Part shown: positions 46,171 through 60,100 of the stretch, piece by piece | Position numbering within the stretch: position 1 is the stretch's first letter | Layout: the number at the start of each line of letters is the position of its first letter | Origin: Meandrina meandrites | Lineage: Eukaryota > Cnidaria > Anthozoa > Scleractinia > Meandrinidae | NCBI GenBank assembly: GCA_963693305.1 | Contig: OY855913.1 | Coordinates: forward strand, 7,124,201 to 7,188,200 | Reading direction: 5' to 3' | Length of the DNA stretch: 64,000 nt | Program-made: the position numbers and the translations under genes | Notes under the pieces: model-generated | Databases searched by the model: none | What the model was told of the DNA's origin: nothing | Seen by the model: the letters and a program-made list of their open reading frames with translations, nothing else

Positions 46171-49100
46171 GCTTCTCATGACTTCATTGCTGACATTTTT
46201 GTGACTTCATTGCTAGCATTTTTGCAACTTTATCTCTCATAAGATTCGACTTATGGCAAGTTAATAATAAAAACTGCCACAAAGTGTAAGTAATAGTCAT
46301 TCTCCAAGCCCAAGCCCTTTGACTGATGTACTTGAAAGATCTCTTATCCAATTGAGAGCCAAAGCGGGGAAGCAACATAACAAGAACAAGTACATGCTGC
46401 AAAGAAGAGAAGTAGGAAAAAGCAAAACACCAAAACCGATGACTCCCAAAATTCCAAATCACAAATTTCATAGGTCAGAAATAATCTTGATAATTTGGAG
46501 TGAAGGCAGAACCCAGAGGCAGAATTAAATTCCTGTGAAAGTAGGAAAAACTTGACTCTGAAAGAGTTTGTCAGATTTTTGCCTGTGAATAACTGATTTT
46601 ATTCAAGATTTTTCATATGTTTATTCTAAATTTTCTCGCAATTTTTGTTATAACTTGACAGAATTTCAAAGGAAAAACAAAGCACGCTGTTTTCATGTGG
46701 TTTTGCTCTTATCCTTATCTCCTGTACACCCCCCTGAGCGTAACATTAGAATCAATAGGGGTGGTGCCGGGATTGTTGATCAACATACGTCATGCGCAAG
46801 CGTAGGAGCAAGAAAGTCGCCATGTTGTTGGGGAGATGTTTGGGAGTGATTAGCATGTCGTGAGTTTTTGTTGTGTTTCATGAAGATTCTTCAAAGGATA
46901 TCAAGGATAAGAGGTAATTTTAAGATTTAGTATTACTGTTCTCTATTTCGGGAAGGTACAATGGTGATATCCTAGCATGAGACGTAAACAATTTTCGTTT
47001 CGCTCGTTGTACATCCGTCGGACAATGGTTTCGGCTACAGTGTGGTGCTGTAACGTCCGATCACATGCATTATCTCGCTGAAGAAGCTATGTACTGAAGG
47101 CGGACTCTTCGATTTAAATTTGTAAAAAGGTATGTTCCTCATCTCTTCAGTTTTACAGCGGATCTGTAACTGGACGCGTTGTTGAGCCGAGGCGGCTTGT
47201 CTGTTCTGTCGGGGACTGAAATTTCGCGAAAGAAAGTGAATCTGCCGGACGGTTTATTTGGAAGATCAGGCGAAGTGTACTCGTGATTTCAAATCATCTT
47301 GTGCTTTCGCCCGAGGCAATGCCAATCGTGAAGTTTTATGGAACAGTTTCGGCTTGATCCATGCTCTAGAAATATTTCTGCCCGGCGGAGACCGTTTGTT
47401 TAGGTTCGCTTTTGTATTCGCAAGGAAGTGAGTGGCCATGTTCGGGCGCACCCCTAAGGATCTTTAGACGTCGCTACGATCGGCACAATTCGTTGTTTTA
47501 CTTCAGGCAACTCTTCATACGGTTAGTCGTTTCATCGATTATTCCTCGGGCGATTTTAAGGGCAAGTCACCTTCGTCTTTTGATCGTTTCTTGTCAGTTT
47601 GCAAGTGTTGAATCAATAGGGTGAGATATATGCGTTTTTGAATGTCCGGTATGCGTACCACAAAGTGGTTTTCTTCTCCGGAGCAAGTGTCGGGAGGCAC
47701 AATTGTTTTATTTGAGGGTATTTTGTCATCGCTTTCCTTCCTTTTGCGTCCGTTAGACGTAAATAACCATCTTAGACGAAGGTGTTTACGATCATTCCGC
47801 AAACTTTTACCCATTGGTGACACTTTAGGAGCACGAGAGTTGAATACGAGAATTGCGCCGATTTACATCGATTAATTTCCGGTGAAAGGAGACAAAAGGA
47901 TTATTTGAAATACTCTAAAGCCGCCGTAGAGTTTTATAGTCTGTATGCCGTGTGTAAGTATTCTTTTTACACTTCTTTGAATGGGGAAACAGCACATAGT
48001 TCTAATAACTCGAAATTATCGTGATCTTGAAAGTTCACATGCCTGCTTCAAGTGAGATAGTCGCTCTTGCGATTAATATCACAACATTAATGCCCCTTGA
48101 TGGTTTCCAAAATTATTTCATACGCTCCAAGTACCCTTTGATGGAGACGCGAGTTTTTATTTCCCCTTGTACGTGACTCATTTTCGGTTTTGTTGTTGTC
48201 TTGCTATTTAATAGGTACGATTTTCGGCCATAATTAAGCACGCCTACCAAAACACAGCACTGTGTTTGTACGTGCTAAAGATTTGGATGATGTCATCTTT
48301 CACACAGCTTTGTTACTAAGTGTGTTGTTTAGCAGAGCAATACAACTGGGATCACACAATTTTGGCCCTGGCATTTCAAATGAAATGTGTTTTGTGTGCA
48401 GATTTTTCTCACGATACTGAATGTTTGTTTTTTATGTTCAGAATTGAATGTCCCAAAAGAACAGACAGTCTCGAATACTATCGTTAATAATAGTTGTGTC
48501 GAAAATTAAGTAATGCTGCAATCACTGCTCATTACTTAAACACCCCTTTGTAAGAGCAATAAATTTCTTAGCAACCCTTATGCAAAAAAAATATGTCATA
48601 TATACCTTGAATGCATGTGTACCATGTAAATTACAATTTCACAGTTTCAAGAGTGCATTTAGAAGGAATTAAGTACAATGTAAATATGCAATTAAGTTTG
48701 GTAGACATAAAAGTCACACAAGGCCTAATCACTGTTAAACTTCAAGGTTGATAGATATATTTGTAATACAAAAGGCACCCAATTCATTAGAAAAATTTTT
48801 ATAATCATATTTCTTCAGGAAATGGAATTTGATACTTTGCATACTTTTCTACCACACTCACGTTATGACTCAGATCCAATTCTGGGGAGTTTCCATGATG
48901 TTTTGTTTGTTTGTTTCTCAAATTTGCCTCTTACATGCTTTCAAGCTTTTGGTATTTAACTTGAGTCTTTTCTTAGTTTCGCATAATACTTCTTAGACAC
49001 GTTAAAATTAACTTTCTTCGTCACAGACATTTTAACATTTGCTTTGTCTCTTTTCTGACAGTATTGTTTAACAGACTGTCATCCACTTTATCAAGTTGTG

Positions 49101-51157
49101 TGGCATTAATTTTGTTATCATGTTTTGTGTTGCCTGGTTCATGTCAGTGGTCATGTTCCTTTATGATTTTCTGAATGATTAGACTTCCATTCATTGTACA
49201 GTGTATGTAATTGTGTAATATTGTGGTTTTAAGATATCCCTGAAGTAGTCCTATTTATTGTTTGTAATGCTTAGAAATCCAGTGGTTGGTTGTTAATATT
49301 TAATCTTTAATATTATATACCTATTGTTCACAATGTTGTTGGTTGGATATGATATTGATAACCCTGGTAACTGTAACTTGAGAGGATTTATTAGCCTGCT
49401 AGTGTGAATCAACCTCAAAACTCTCCCTACAGATCACCATATATTTCCTATAATTCTGTGTGGGAGAATGTGGTTCAAATCCAGGATAAAATTTGATTGA
49501 TTGTTGTCACATCATAATTCCAATTTTGTATTGATTATAACTTGAGCAGCATTCTCCAAAAGCAGTTCTGTTTACAGGGCAGAAATTACTTTTCTTAGTT
49601 AGTAGTAAGACAAGCTTCTTTACTCAAACACATTAATTATATAATACCAAAATAAGAAAACTCTAAATATTCAATCATATTTGTTGTGATTGGATATTCA
49701 GAGTTACAAGCAAATTGTGAAAATAATATTTGCCTTGTCAATGACCAGTGACAACATTATTTAAAGCCATCTTGCTTATTTTGTAGATGTACACACTGTA
49801 CATGTGTACATACTCATTTACATGAATTTTGTGTTCCCTAATACTTTAGTAGGATGGTTTGGTTCTTCTGTTTACAAGGATTTTTCCTGCTTCTCTCACG
49901 ATAAGTTTCATTGTGTGTAGCGCTGTTCTGCCTCTGACACTCAGGCTGTCCTACATTTTAAATTGTCTTGCTTTCAAGTAAAATGTTTGTAATGAAGTGC
50001 CTAGATGGTTACCTTCACTGTATTTTAGCACTGTACAATGTACTTCACTGCACGTTTCCACCAAACAAAAGACTAATAAACTGAATGAAATCATTATCTG
50101 GTTTACCAGCTATCATTAAAAGATAGTATCAACCAGTGTTATGTTGAAATTAACACTGACTGATGAGTTAATATATTACAGATGTTACATATAGTAAGAC
50201 AGAGATTTCTCTTTCATGATTTGCTTAACTTGCTCAACAGCTATTTGCTGGCTTGACTATAACATGTTTTCACTGTGCAGTATTTACTACATTGTGTTGT
50301 TGAAATTATACCGAGAGATCAGAAAGGATAAATTTAAATTGCAGATGTTAGGCACTGACTGTGTTTGACCAACTTGCCCATGCTGTTGGCATAAGTCAAA
50401 AATAACTTTTAAAACCTATAAAAATTGTGAGGTATATGGATTTTGTTACATAAAATATTATTGTGGATGCCTTATTCAAACAGTGTCCAGACACGCTGTC
50501 CATTGAAAGAGTTACCATCTGGTAGAAAGTGCAGTTGTTTTTTTGTTTTTTTCAACACTAGTTATGTATCTGTTGGAAGTTAAATTGGTTTTCAGGTTAA
50601 ATCTGTTTCCAACCTACACTAATATGCTTCAACCTAGAGATAACACTTTTACTATGACAGAAAATAATTTGAATTCATAAAAAGGAACTCCAATAAATTG
50701 TTATGCTCAGAGTGAATTAGCCTAGGCTGGAAACAGATTTACCCTCAGATGTAACCTGAAAACCAATTTGAAAGTTCTACAACAAATCCACCAGATAGTA
50801 ATTAATCTACTTGATCCACCTTTTGAATAGCTGGGGTTAGGATACCCAAAAATTGGTTGTTTCCAGAAAATGTCCATACACCCCTAAAGAAGGGATTGGA
50901 AATTCCTGGGGATGGGAGGGGTCTCAAAGGCCAAAAACTTTAAGGAAATGTATGAAGCTTAATTCGAAGTTCCAGAGGGGTGTGGGAGATCTGGATAATT
51001 TATGGAATACACAGTGAAGGCAACAACTGCATATACAACCCCTCCCCCCCAAAAAAAAAACGTAAAAGGAGGTAGGTCGCTTGGCACCATTTCAAAACCA
51101 TGGATGGTTTTACAGCTACTTTTCCTCATGATGGTATCTGTAATCTTTCTTTCCCAG

Positions 51158-54100
51158 GCTTTAGACAAGGGTACTTCTTTTCTTTGTGGACAGCGGGGTC
51201 CTGATGCGGCTATGCCCTTAGCAGGGCATGGTAAGGGAGGATTCTTAGGAAGGAATTCAGAGACTGCAGGTTTATTTGACGAGCAAGACCCAGAGAAACT
51301 TTTTGCTGATTTACGGGAAATTGGTCATGGCAGCTTCGGTGCTGTGTACTATGTAAGTATCATAAGTGTTGTTAAAACAGTGATTATTATTAGTAGGCTT
51401 CCGAGTTACATGTGCATTGTACATTAAGTATTACCTGTAGACTACCAGGATAGAATTATAAATAGCATTTAGGGGGCAAGACTTTGGTTCATTCTAGGGT
51501 CCCACTTTTGGGGATCTGAAGGAACTAGCAGTATTGCTATGCTTTCTGTCTCATTTACTAGGCATTTGCATGACCTTCCCTCCCACCCGCCCCTGCCCCC
51601 TGACTTTTCAGGCAATCACAAGTAATCCTTGGGAGTTTGGGAAGAATTTATGTTTTTTGTGAGAGTTAGTTTAGGATTTTGTCTAGCACAAAGAGAGTGA
51701 ATAATGCCAGGTCATTTAATCTATAATGCAATGCACTACCTATTAAAATATGCAGCGCTGCATCTCCTGTAGCCTCCCACGCAGTCGTTTTTAGGGGAGA
51801 TCGGATTGCACTCTCTCTCCCCACAAACGCCTGCTCAACCGAGAGCAACATTCCTTTCCGCCGCTAAGCCAATCAAATTTTACCTACCAATATCTGGTAG
51901 GTTGACCTTGACCGCACGACGCTGTTCGCGGGGCGAGATCAAAACAACATGTGTATGCATGGTTTCGACAGAGCTATAAACTCAAAAGTTTAAGATTTAT
52001 CACTAAATTAATTTCCGATACCCAATTTCAGAATTTGCAAATGGGAAAAGAAAAGCAATGTTTTCGTTAATAGCAGTAAATCGCTTGTGCATGTTTGTCA
52101 AGCTTTGCCTTCAATGTTCGTCGACAGTCTCACCGATTCTTTGGATCGCGTTGTGCGTTTTCTCCTCTTGTAAATTTGATGAGGGAACAAGTCAAGTCTT
52201 TGTCAAGTATTGGTTTATCTGTAGTAAGTCTGAGCGATTTGAAGAAAGTAGAGGCAGAAAAAGTACTGGGAAAAGCAGCACATTCGGTTGTGTTTGACAA
52301 GCGACAGCCGGAAATATGCCTGCGTTCGCAGGCTATAGTGAACAGTGAAACGGAAACATTTTTTTCGGACGCGAACGTTTCGAATGTTTATCGAAAAGGA
52401 TGTGAGCTTCAAGGTAAGCTACTTCTTTGGAGAGGCCATGAATTGTATTTAAGCGCGAAAGGAGCAAATAAATTCGGTTTCTCCGTTTCACAAAAGCGAA
52501 GTCGTTTGCGCGGATAAACTACCGCTTCCAACGTCTTCCTAATTTGTTTTTCGCTGCCCAAAAATCAAAAGACCGTCCTAGGTAATATAAATGATGGTAG
52601 CTCAGAAAAGCACGAAAAGCTACCCTTTGAATCAAAACTCGGCTTTTATATTTTAGACTTTTCAGACCGAATGCAAAATCATTATAATTCACCGCACGCA
52701 GTCAGTTGATTTGTTATTGTGGTCGTCGCTATTTCCAAGTTCTACGCTTTCGTCAACTTAATCGGTTCTTTGCCATTTTATCTCTCGATTTATTGACTTG
52801 TAAATACCATAAATCTCCTCTTTGATGCTTCCTAAACTCTCCTTTTGTTTTTCAAGTCCCTGAAGTGTCTTCTAGCTTTTTGAGTTGCATCCATTGATAT
52901 TTGTTGATGTCAATGATTGCCATTCGATCAGGCGAATTAGATGAATTAACTGCACTTTTCGCAAAAATTTAACCCTTTCAGCAGATGACCGATTCAAAGC
53001 GTTGTATAAAAAGCATTTGAATTCCATTCAATAATTTTTTTACCGGTGTTTTAGCTATCGTGAACTGATGTGAAATATTTACTTGCGGATGGAAGTCGCG
53101 GGAAATTTGATAAAATCATTTTGATTGGTCATCACAGACAATGTGTCAGTGCTAATTGGTTTGGTTGTCTGGCAAATCAAACAATGGGAAAGGAATGTTG
53201 CTCTCGGTTGAGCAGGCGTTTGTGGGGAGCGAGTGCAATCCGATCTCCCCTAAAAACGACTGCGTGGGAGGCTACATCTCCTGATGACTTAACAGTCAAC
53301 TGCCGTGGCTTGAAAGAGTTCTGTGCTTACTTTTAACAACTTTGACACTCAACGAACATGTAATCTTGAAAATGATGTTGGATACATCGAAATGTTGATT
53401 AATGTTATTATTAATTTTTGTCATTGTATATGTTGCGGTTTAAATTTATTTTTGCTTTAACATTTTTCAAATCAGTTTTATTTTGATTTTCCCTTGTTTT
53501 AAATTGTGATAATGAGTATAAGACAAAGGAAAATAAGAATCAAACTGGTTTGAAATAATCTAAACCAAAGATAAATTTAAACCACAACATATAATTCCTA
53601 TCACAAACAAATAACATATATCTGTGTAATACCAAGTGTTGAAATGCACAAAAAGTGAAGGACTTTCAACAGTGGCAGTTACTATAGAAGATACATAAAT
53701 GAAAACGTGAATCAGCAATCATACATGTACATGTACATGTACATGTAACGCTTCTTTACATGTGTATGTCTACAAAAAGAAATGCCATTTAAAAGAGAAA
53801 GAGACTGATCTTAGATCCTTAAATAATTTCCTGTACCAGATATTACTGAGATTATATTTTGTTGCTTTTAGGCAAGAAATGTCAAAACAAACGAGGTGGT
53901 TGCAGTTAAGAAGATGTCCTATAGTGGCAAACAATCTACTGAGGTCAGTGAAAAGTATAACAATAATTTTAGTTATTATTTTCTTCCATTATGAAGCTAC
54001 AGTGTACTTACATGTACACCTAACAAATAATGTGATTTCCAACTTCTTGTTTTTCTTTACAATATCAATACAATCTCGCTATTATCTTCATTTTGTACAT

Positions 54101-57100
54101 TGTAGAAATGGCAAGACATTGTGAAAGAAGTTAAATTTTTAAAGCTTTGTAACCACAAGAATACTATTAGCTACAAAGGATGCCATCTGAAAGATCATAC
54201 AGCATGGGTAAGATAATTCTATAACCTTTTGTATGTAGCACTTTGCTTACATATTTCTTCCATATTCTTTGGCTGTGTTCAGATCTGTTAACTTAGTTTA
54301 AACCAACAAATAAATTTGTTATCTTTCAACCATAATAATTGAATTGTTTTAATAAAAAAACTAGCCATTGTATTTGTTGTGGTTCAATTTTACCCTTGCT
54401 ACAAATTGGTATTTTCCTTTGTTCCTGTGTATAGTAATGTACAATACTGAGTATAAAACAAAGGAAAATACCAATTTGTACCTAACCAAGGGTGCAATTG
54501 AACAACAACAAATATATATCTTTACTAAAATTGCAGTCAGGGATAGACATCAGAATGTAAAATTTTTTGTGCTTGACACCGACTTGTTTTAACGTTCGAA
54601 CAATGTTAAAAAAAACTTCAAAGATGTTTTGATCAAACAACTTCGACCTTTATTATTTTTTTTAAAAAGCCAACTCAGCTGGTTTCCCATGTACATGTAG
54701 CCATCACCTGAGTCCAGTTGATGTGGCCTACACAGATAATGGCAGGTGTAATATTTTCTTGTTTTCTTTTAGCTTGTTATGGAATATTGTGTAGGATCAG
54801 CTTCAGATATTTTGGAAGGTAAGTTATTATAATGTCGTGCCAATTATGTGTGTTGAAGAAAGTACATGTAGTACAACATTTGAACGCTTGGAAATTCCTG
54901 GTCAAAAAGGTACATTGTCTTTGTTACATAAACATGTACGGAACAGGTCAATTTTTCCGATTTATTTCTCGAGAGATGAGTCAAGTGGCAGCCTCATTTA
55001 CACTCGAAAACCAAGCTTCTCATCTCCAAACTCAGCACTCAATTCTCACGCTACCCTGAATCAAATTCTACAGTAATTTGGTCTAGCCCACATTCATCCT
55101 TGATTTCGGGGGTGGTTGGGGGGAGGGAGGGAGGTTTCATATTTCTCTTTTGAATCCATTCTGGATTGTGGTTTGCAAAATTACATGTACATGTACATGT
55201 ACATACACTACATTACTGTATTGACAGAACAAAGTTTTGTTTGGGAAGTACCAAAAAAATGTCTGGCTGCTTTGAGTTATCTATTCCAGACTTGTTGGAC
55301 TGCAATCTGAACAAATAGAAAATTGAAAGGTGATCATTAATTTTGTTTTCCTTCTACACACAGTTCACAAGAAACCACTTAGAGAATTAGAGATTGCTGC
55401 TATATGTCAAGATGCTTTACAGGTATGTGCGACATTGTTCATGTTAGTTTGCTCTAGCATCTTCCTCATAGATATTGAAAGTGTGATCATGTTTTTTTTT
55501 TGTTTTGTACGTTTTGTAGGGACTTAGATATTTACACAGAAATGGACGAATTCACAGAGATGTTAAAGGTAAGCCATTTGAAAAGATTTGCCAGTATTTT
55601 TTTGCCTCTTTGCTTGCTTGTGGCTTTAACTGTTGACTTGTTATGTGATTTTTCATTTGTGGAAGAAGTTGATCTTTCTTTTTTCTTCTTGCAATGCAGC
55701 TGGAAATGTCCTCTTGACTGAGGATGGAACAGTCAAACTAGGTAGGGCTTGCAATTAATGTTGCATTAGTTTTCACTGCATTTCTTACCATTTCATGTCA
55801 TGCAATGTTATTGGACTATTCAAGAGGACAGTCATATTCCTGTAGTGCTACTGGTACATGTATTCAGCAGCAGAAAAGAATGGAATTATTATAATACACA
55901 ATATTATTTTGATTTCACTTGAGTAAAAAAAAAACTGAGAATTGCTTTTTGCGATATTCTTTATTCAAAAATAAGAATAGCTTGATTAGATGTGTCATTA
56001 TTTTGGATAAAAGTGCATAAAATATAAAAAGGATTTTTCTTTCCTTCTCAGCGGATTTTGGTTCAGCTGCTCTTGCTGCTCCAGCCAATTCATTTGTCGG
56101 GACACCATACTGGTAAGAGAGTTGTGGGTTTTTTCCAAAGATATTTTAAATATTTCAAGGTCTCTTAGTTGTACACGTATTTGTTAAAGGAATAGAACCT
56201 CTGCCTCTATGTCTTTGTACTTTGATAAGATCATAGCATGCCAATTTGCTCCTTAGATGGTCCGGATAGAACCTGAACAATAAGCAAGAGCTCACAATCT
56301 TATTCCTACAAAATTACTTTAACAAAAAACATAAATAAGTAATGTGTTTGTTTCTCTCCAAGGATGGCTCCTGAAGTCATCTTAGCTATGGATGAAGGAC
56401 AGTATGACGGCAAGGTGTGCCATATCAACTTGTTTACAAATATTTAGTGGAAATGTTAAGTAGCAGATTGCAAGAGAATTAAATTCAATAATTCTTAAGT
56501 AGGAGATTGCAGAAACAACAAGGGAATTAAATTTGAAAATTTCACTTCTGGTAAAATGTACAACGCAGTCTGTATTTTTCTATCAATATGAATTCACTCA
56601 ATGTCCAAAGAGTTCCGTTCAGGTTACTGTATAAACTTCATATTTGGCCAAAAAATTGAGTTTAGACAGATTGCTCTGCCCACGATCAAGTAAATATTCG
56701 GTAGACAAAATGGACTATTGCTATTAATGGGTTATTTTTCTTACTTGATTTTAGCACTATCAGTTTTTCAACTTATTGCTTTTAATGCTTGCCTTGTTCT
56801 TTTAGGTGGATGTGTGGTCCTTAGGAATCACATGTGTTGAACTGGGTAAGATCCTGTCTTGTGTACAAGCTTCTCACAGTATGAAAAAATACATTGAATT
56901 TACAGTTGATTTCACATTACTTGACTGTGCCGCGTTGCCAAGTTCGTTGGGTAATTGGGTACTACGTTACGAAGTAGCCAATTATGTGGCGAGTTAGAGA
57001 ATCAAATTGTGAACTTCGAAACAAAGTTCCCAGCTTCAGCCTGACCATAATTGGCTACTTCGTAACATAGTGCCCAATTTCCCAATGAACTTGGCAACGT

Positions 57101-60100
57101 GGCGCGGTAAAGTAATGTGAAATCAACTTTAAAAATCTGATGAATTTGACCAAAGAAAGAAGTGTCTGGGTCTTAGAAATTTTGCATTACCACTGTGTAT
57201 TTACCTTGTGACCTCTGCACAGCGTAAATAAATTTTTATCAAGGGAATGCGTGTGAAATTTTGTCGCAATATAGACAAGAGAATTCCAAGTTGGTAATGG
57301 AAATATGCTTTGTTTACCAATTTTCCTCTTACAAATTCTATTGGTTGATTTTGTGTGGAGAAATACAGGGTTTTCAATAAGGGCCGGCAGCAGACGAAAC
57401 TCGCCGGGTAGTCCACACGTTTTCGCCGCCTACTCTGCTTAACAACTTACTCGAATTTTACGAATGAGCATGATAAATAATTTGCCGCAATGAACCGCGG
57501 ATCGGCCAACATTTAATTCGTTTAACACAAAAGAAACCATAATTCTTGGTTAAAATATATCGACTGCAGGGCTCGTAATTGCGACCGATACGGTCGCCAA
57601 TGCATCTAACATTCCATAAAAATTCTGCTTTAGTCGCCAAAATGGCGACTACGTTTCTGTGTGTTGACGATGAATGACAGACATTTCCTCAGACATTTTG
57701 CCCTTCCAGAAAGTTATATCAAAAGATCTTTGCTTCTAAAAAATCGAAAAGAAGAAAAGAAGTCAATCCATCCTCTTCCTTTGCTGTAAAAGATACTATC
57801 AAATCGGAAAACTCGCAAAAAGCTGACCATGTCTGAAATCGCCCTATAATGCTATGCAAGCCCTGGAGCACATCATGTATGCCAATAGATTGTGTCTCTT
57901 GTTGATCCCTTCGATGGTGGCCACAAAATCTTATATATTGTGTTTGTGTATCTAGTGATAAGATTGTTTTGTTTTTCCTTTTGAATATTTATGTATTCAG
58001 TCTCTTTTTGGATTAAATTCTTTGAAATGCTTTTAAACACTTTTGAACTAAGGCCCTGTTTGATTTTGCAATTTGGCGGCTAAAAATTTGCGTTTGGCGA
58101 CTATTTTGTCTGCAAGATAATTACAGTGCGACTACTTGAACCAGGGCACCCTGAACAAAATTAACCGATCACAGTGTTAATTGAAAACTAAGGATAGGGA
58201 CATTTTTAGGGTTAGGGTTGTTGCTAAAATAAGTCCCTATCCGTTGTTTTCAATTAACACTGTGATAAGTTAATTTTGTTCAGGGTGCCCCGGTTCGAGT
58301 AGTCGCACTGTAAAACTGCTAAATAAAAAGCTGGAAAATAGAGCATGTATGGTTCTGTCAAAAATTACCTAATTCCTGCCCCAGAATGCAGGAAATGCAC
58401 TCTTAGAGGCTCTGATTTTAAAAGTTTCCCAGGGGAGCATGCCCCCGGACACCCCTAGAAGGTCGCGCCTGCGGCTCGAGTAACCCCTTCGCTGCCTACT
58501 TCTACATTTCTGCCGCCTACTTTGATTCTTATTGAAAACCCCGTAAATACAGAACACTTATTTCTTGCAGCTGAAAGAAAGCCTCCACTGTTTAACATGA
58601 ATGCAATGAGTGCTCTCTATCACATCGCACAGAATGATCCTCCGATGCTTTCTGCTCCTGACAGCTGGTAAGCTATAGAATAAATACTATTTCACACACA
58701 TTGAATGCAATTTGTCAGCCGCAAAAGGCACCAGCACTTCATTAACAAATCCAAAAATGACATACAACGACTTATGAATGTGGTGCTAAACAACTGAAGC
58801 CCAAGCCTGTGGGCAAAAGACAGAAAGCCAACACAACCTAAAATGTGTCAGACAAACACAGACTCGCAGAGGGTTGGGTCAGTGGGAAGAGCTGTTGCTC
58901 GCATAGTAAGAAACAGAAAACTGAATCACGGGACAAGTGTTACATGTGACATCCACCCCCCCCCCCCCCCCTAACTCCCCTTTTAGTGTGTGAGAAAGCT
59001 ATTGTGTTTATTACTGAGTGCATTTTGTTCTTGTAACTCTAGGTCTGCGTGCTTTGTGGAGTTTGTGCAGCTATGCTTGCAGAAACAGCCGGCTGTTAGA
59101 CCCACGGCTGAGGATCTGCTTCAAGTAAGGAGTTAATGAAATACAGTTGACTCCCAATAACGCAAACCTTCAAGGGAAATTGAAAAAGGTTCAAGTTGTT
59201 GGTAGTTCAAGTTAGCGAGAGTTGAGGAGCAAAAGAAAAAGGAAAAACAGTGTGTGTTTTTCTATTCATACAGTGTACATTTTAATCAAATTTAATTACA
59301 GAGTAGAGAAGTTAAGTGAAAATAAAACTACATCTCTAAATAACTGTATAAATCGGAACATAACGTTATGATCGGAACATAACGTTATGTTCACATGGCT
59401 GCTTCAAAATAAATTTAATGTTTTGGACTACAGTACACTGTAACCACTGGCATGGTTCGAGAACTTTATCCAGGGTTACATAGAAGATGACCTGAAAGAG
59501 GAGGTTCGAATTGGTGAGGGTTCGAGTTATCGGGAGTCGACTGTATGATCAAACTGCATTCAGGATAGCGCCAATGTAGTGTCAAAACTCAAATTCGCCT
59601 TACTAATCTAAAGGGTTTTTTATTGTACTTGTTGGGAGAATTTGTTTCTTCTTTGTAGCACATTTTTATAGATGGGGCTTTTTCTAACACCAATCATCTG
59701 ACCTGTTTGTGTTGTTGTTTTATCATCAGCATCCATTTGTATCGCAACCAAGACAAGAAGGGATCATTCTGGAGCTGATTGAGAGAACAAAGCAAGCCGT
59801 CAGAGCTCTTGACAATATGAATTATCGCAAAATGAAGAAGATGATTATGGGTGATCCTGTGGGAGAATCAAGCGAAGAAGGAGACAGCTCAATGGCTGAG
59901 ACAGAAGATGATGATGATAAGTCAGAAGCGGTTAGTTGTTTCTGCTGCTGTGCAATGCATTTGTATGAGCAAATTTTTGTCACTTATCTTCTGAGCATGA
60001 AATACCGACTTTGTCAAAACTGCACAATTGGTGAACACTTTATAAAGAGTAGCATAGTTCAAAGAAAAATAAGTTCTTTTCATTTTGCATTTATCATGTT

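Larger units (their letters stand above)
44807..51157. other. Gene-poor interval ahead of TAO kinase
   Basis: No conserved coding exon is seen. A low-AT stretch at about 46780-47950 contains two good donor sites, AAAAAG|GTATGT at 47131 and CCGTGT|GTAAGT at about 47953. It is a plausible place for the TAO kinase promoter and non-coding first exon, but this is inference. A MITE (45612-45742) and a long palindrome (45874-46170) lie in the left part. Confidence 0.4.

Noticed and set aside
42700..51000. CRISPR arrays, operons or bacterial-type elements
   Set aside because: No spaced direct repeats of that type; the gene structure is clearly eukaryotic.
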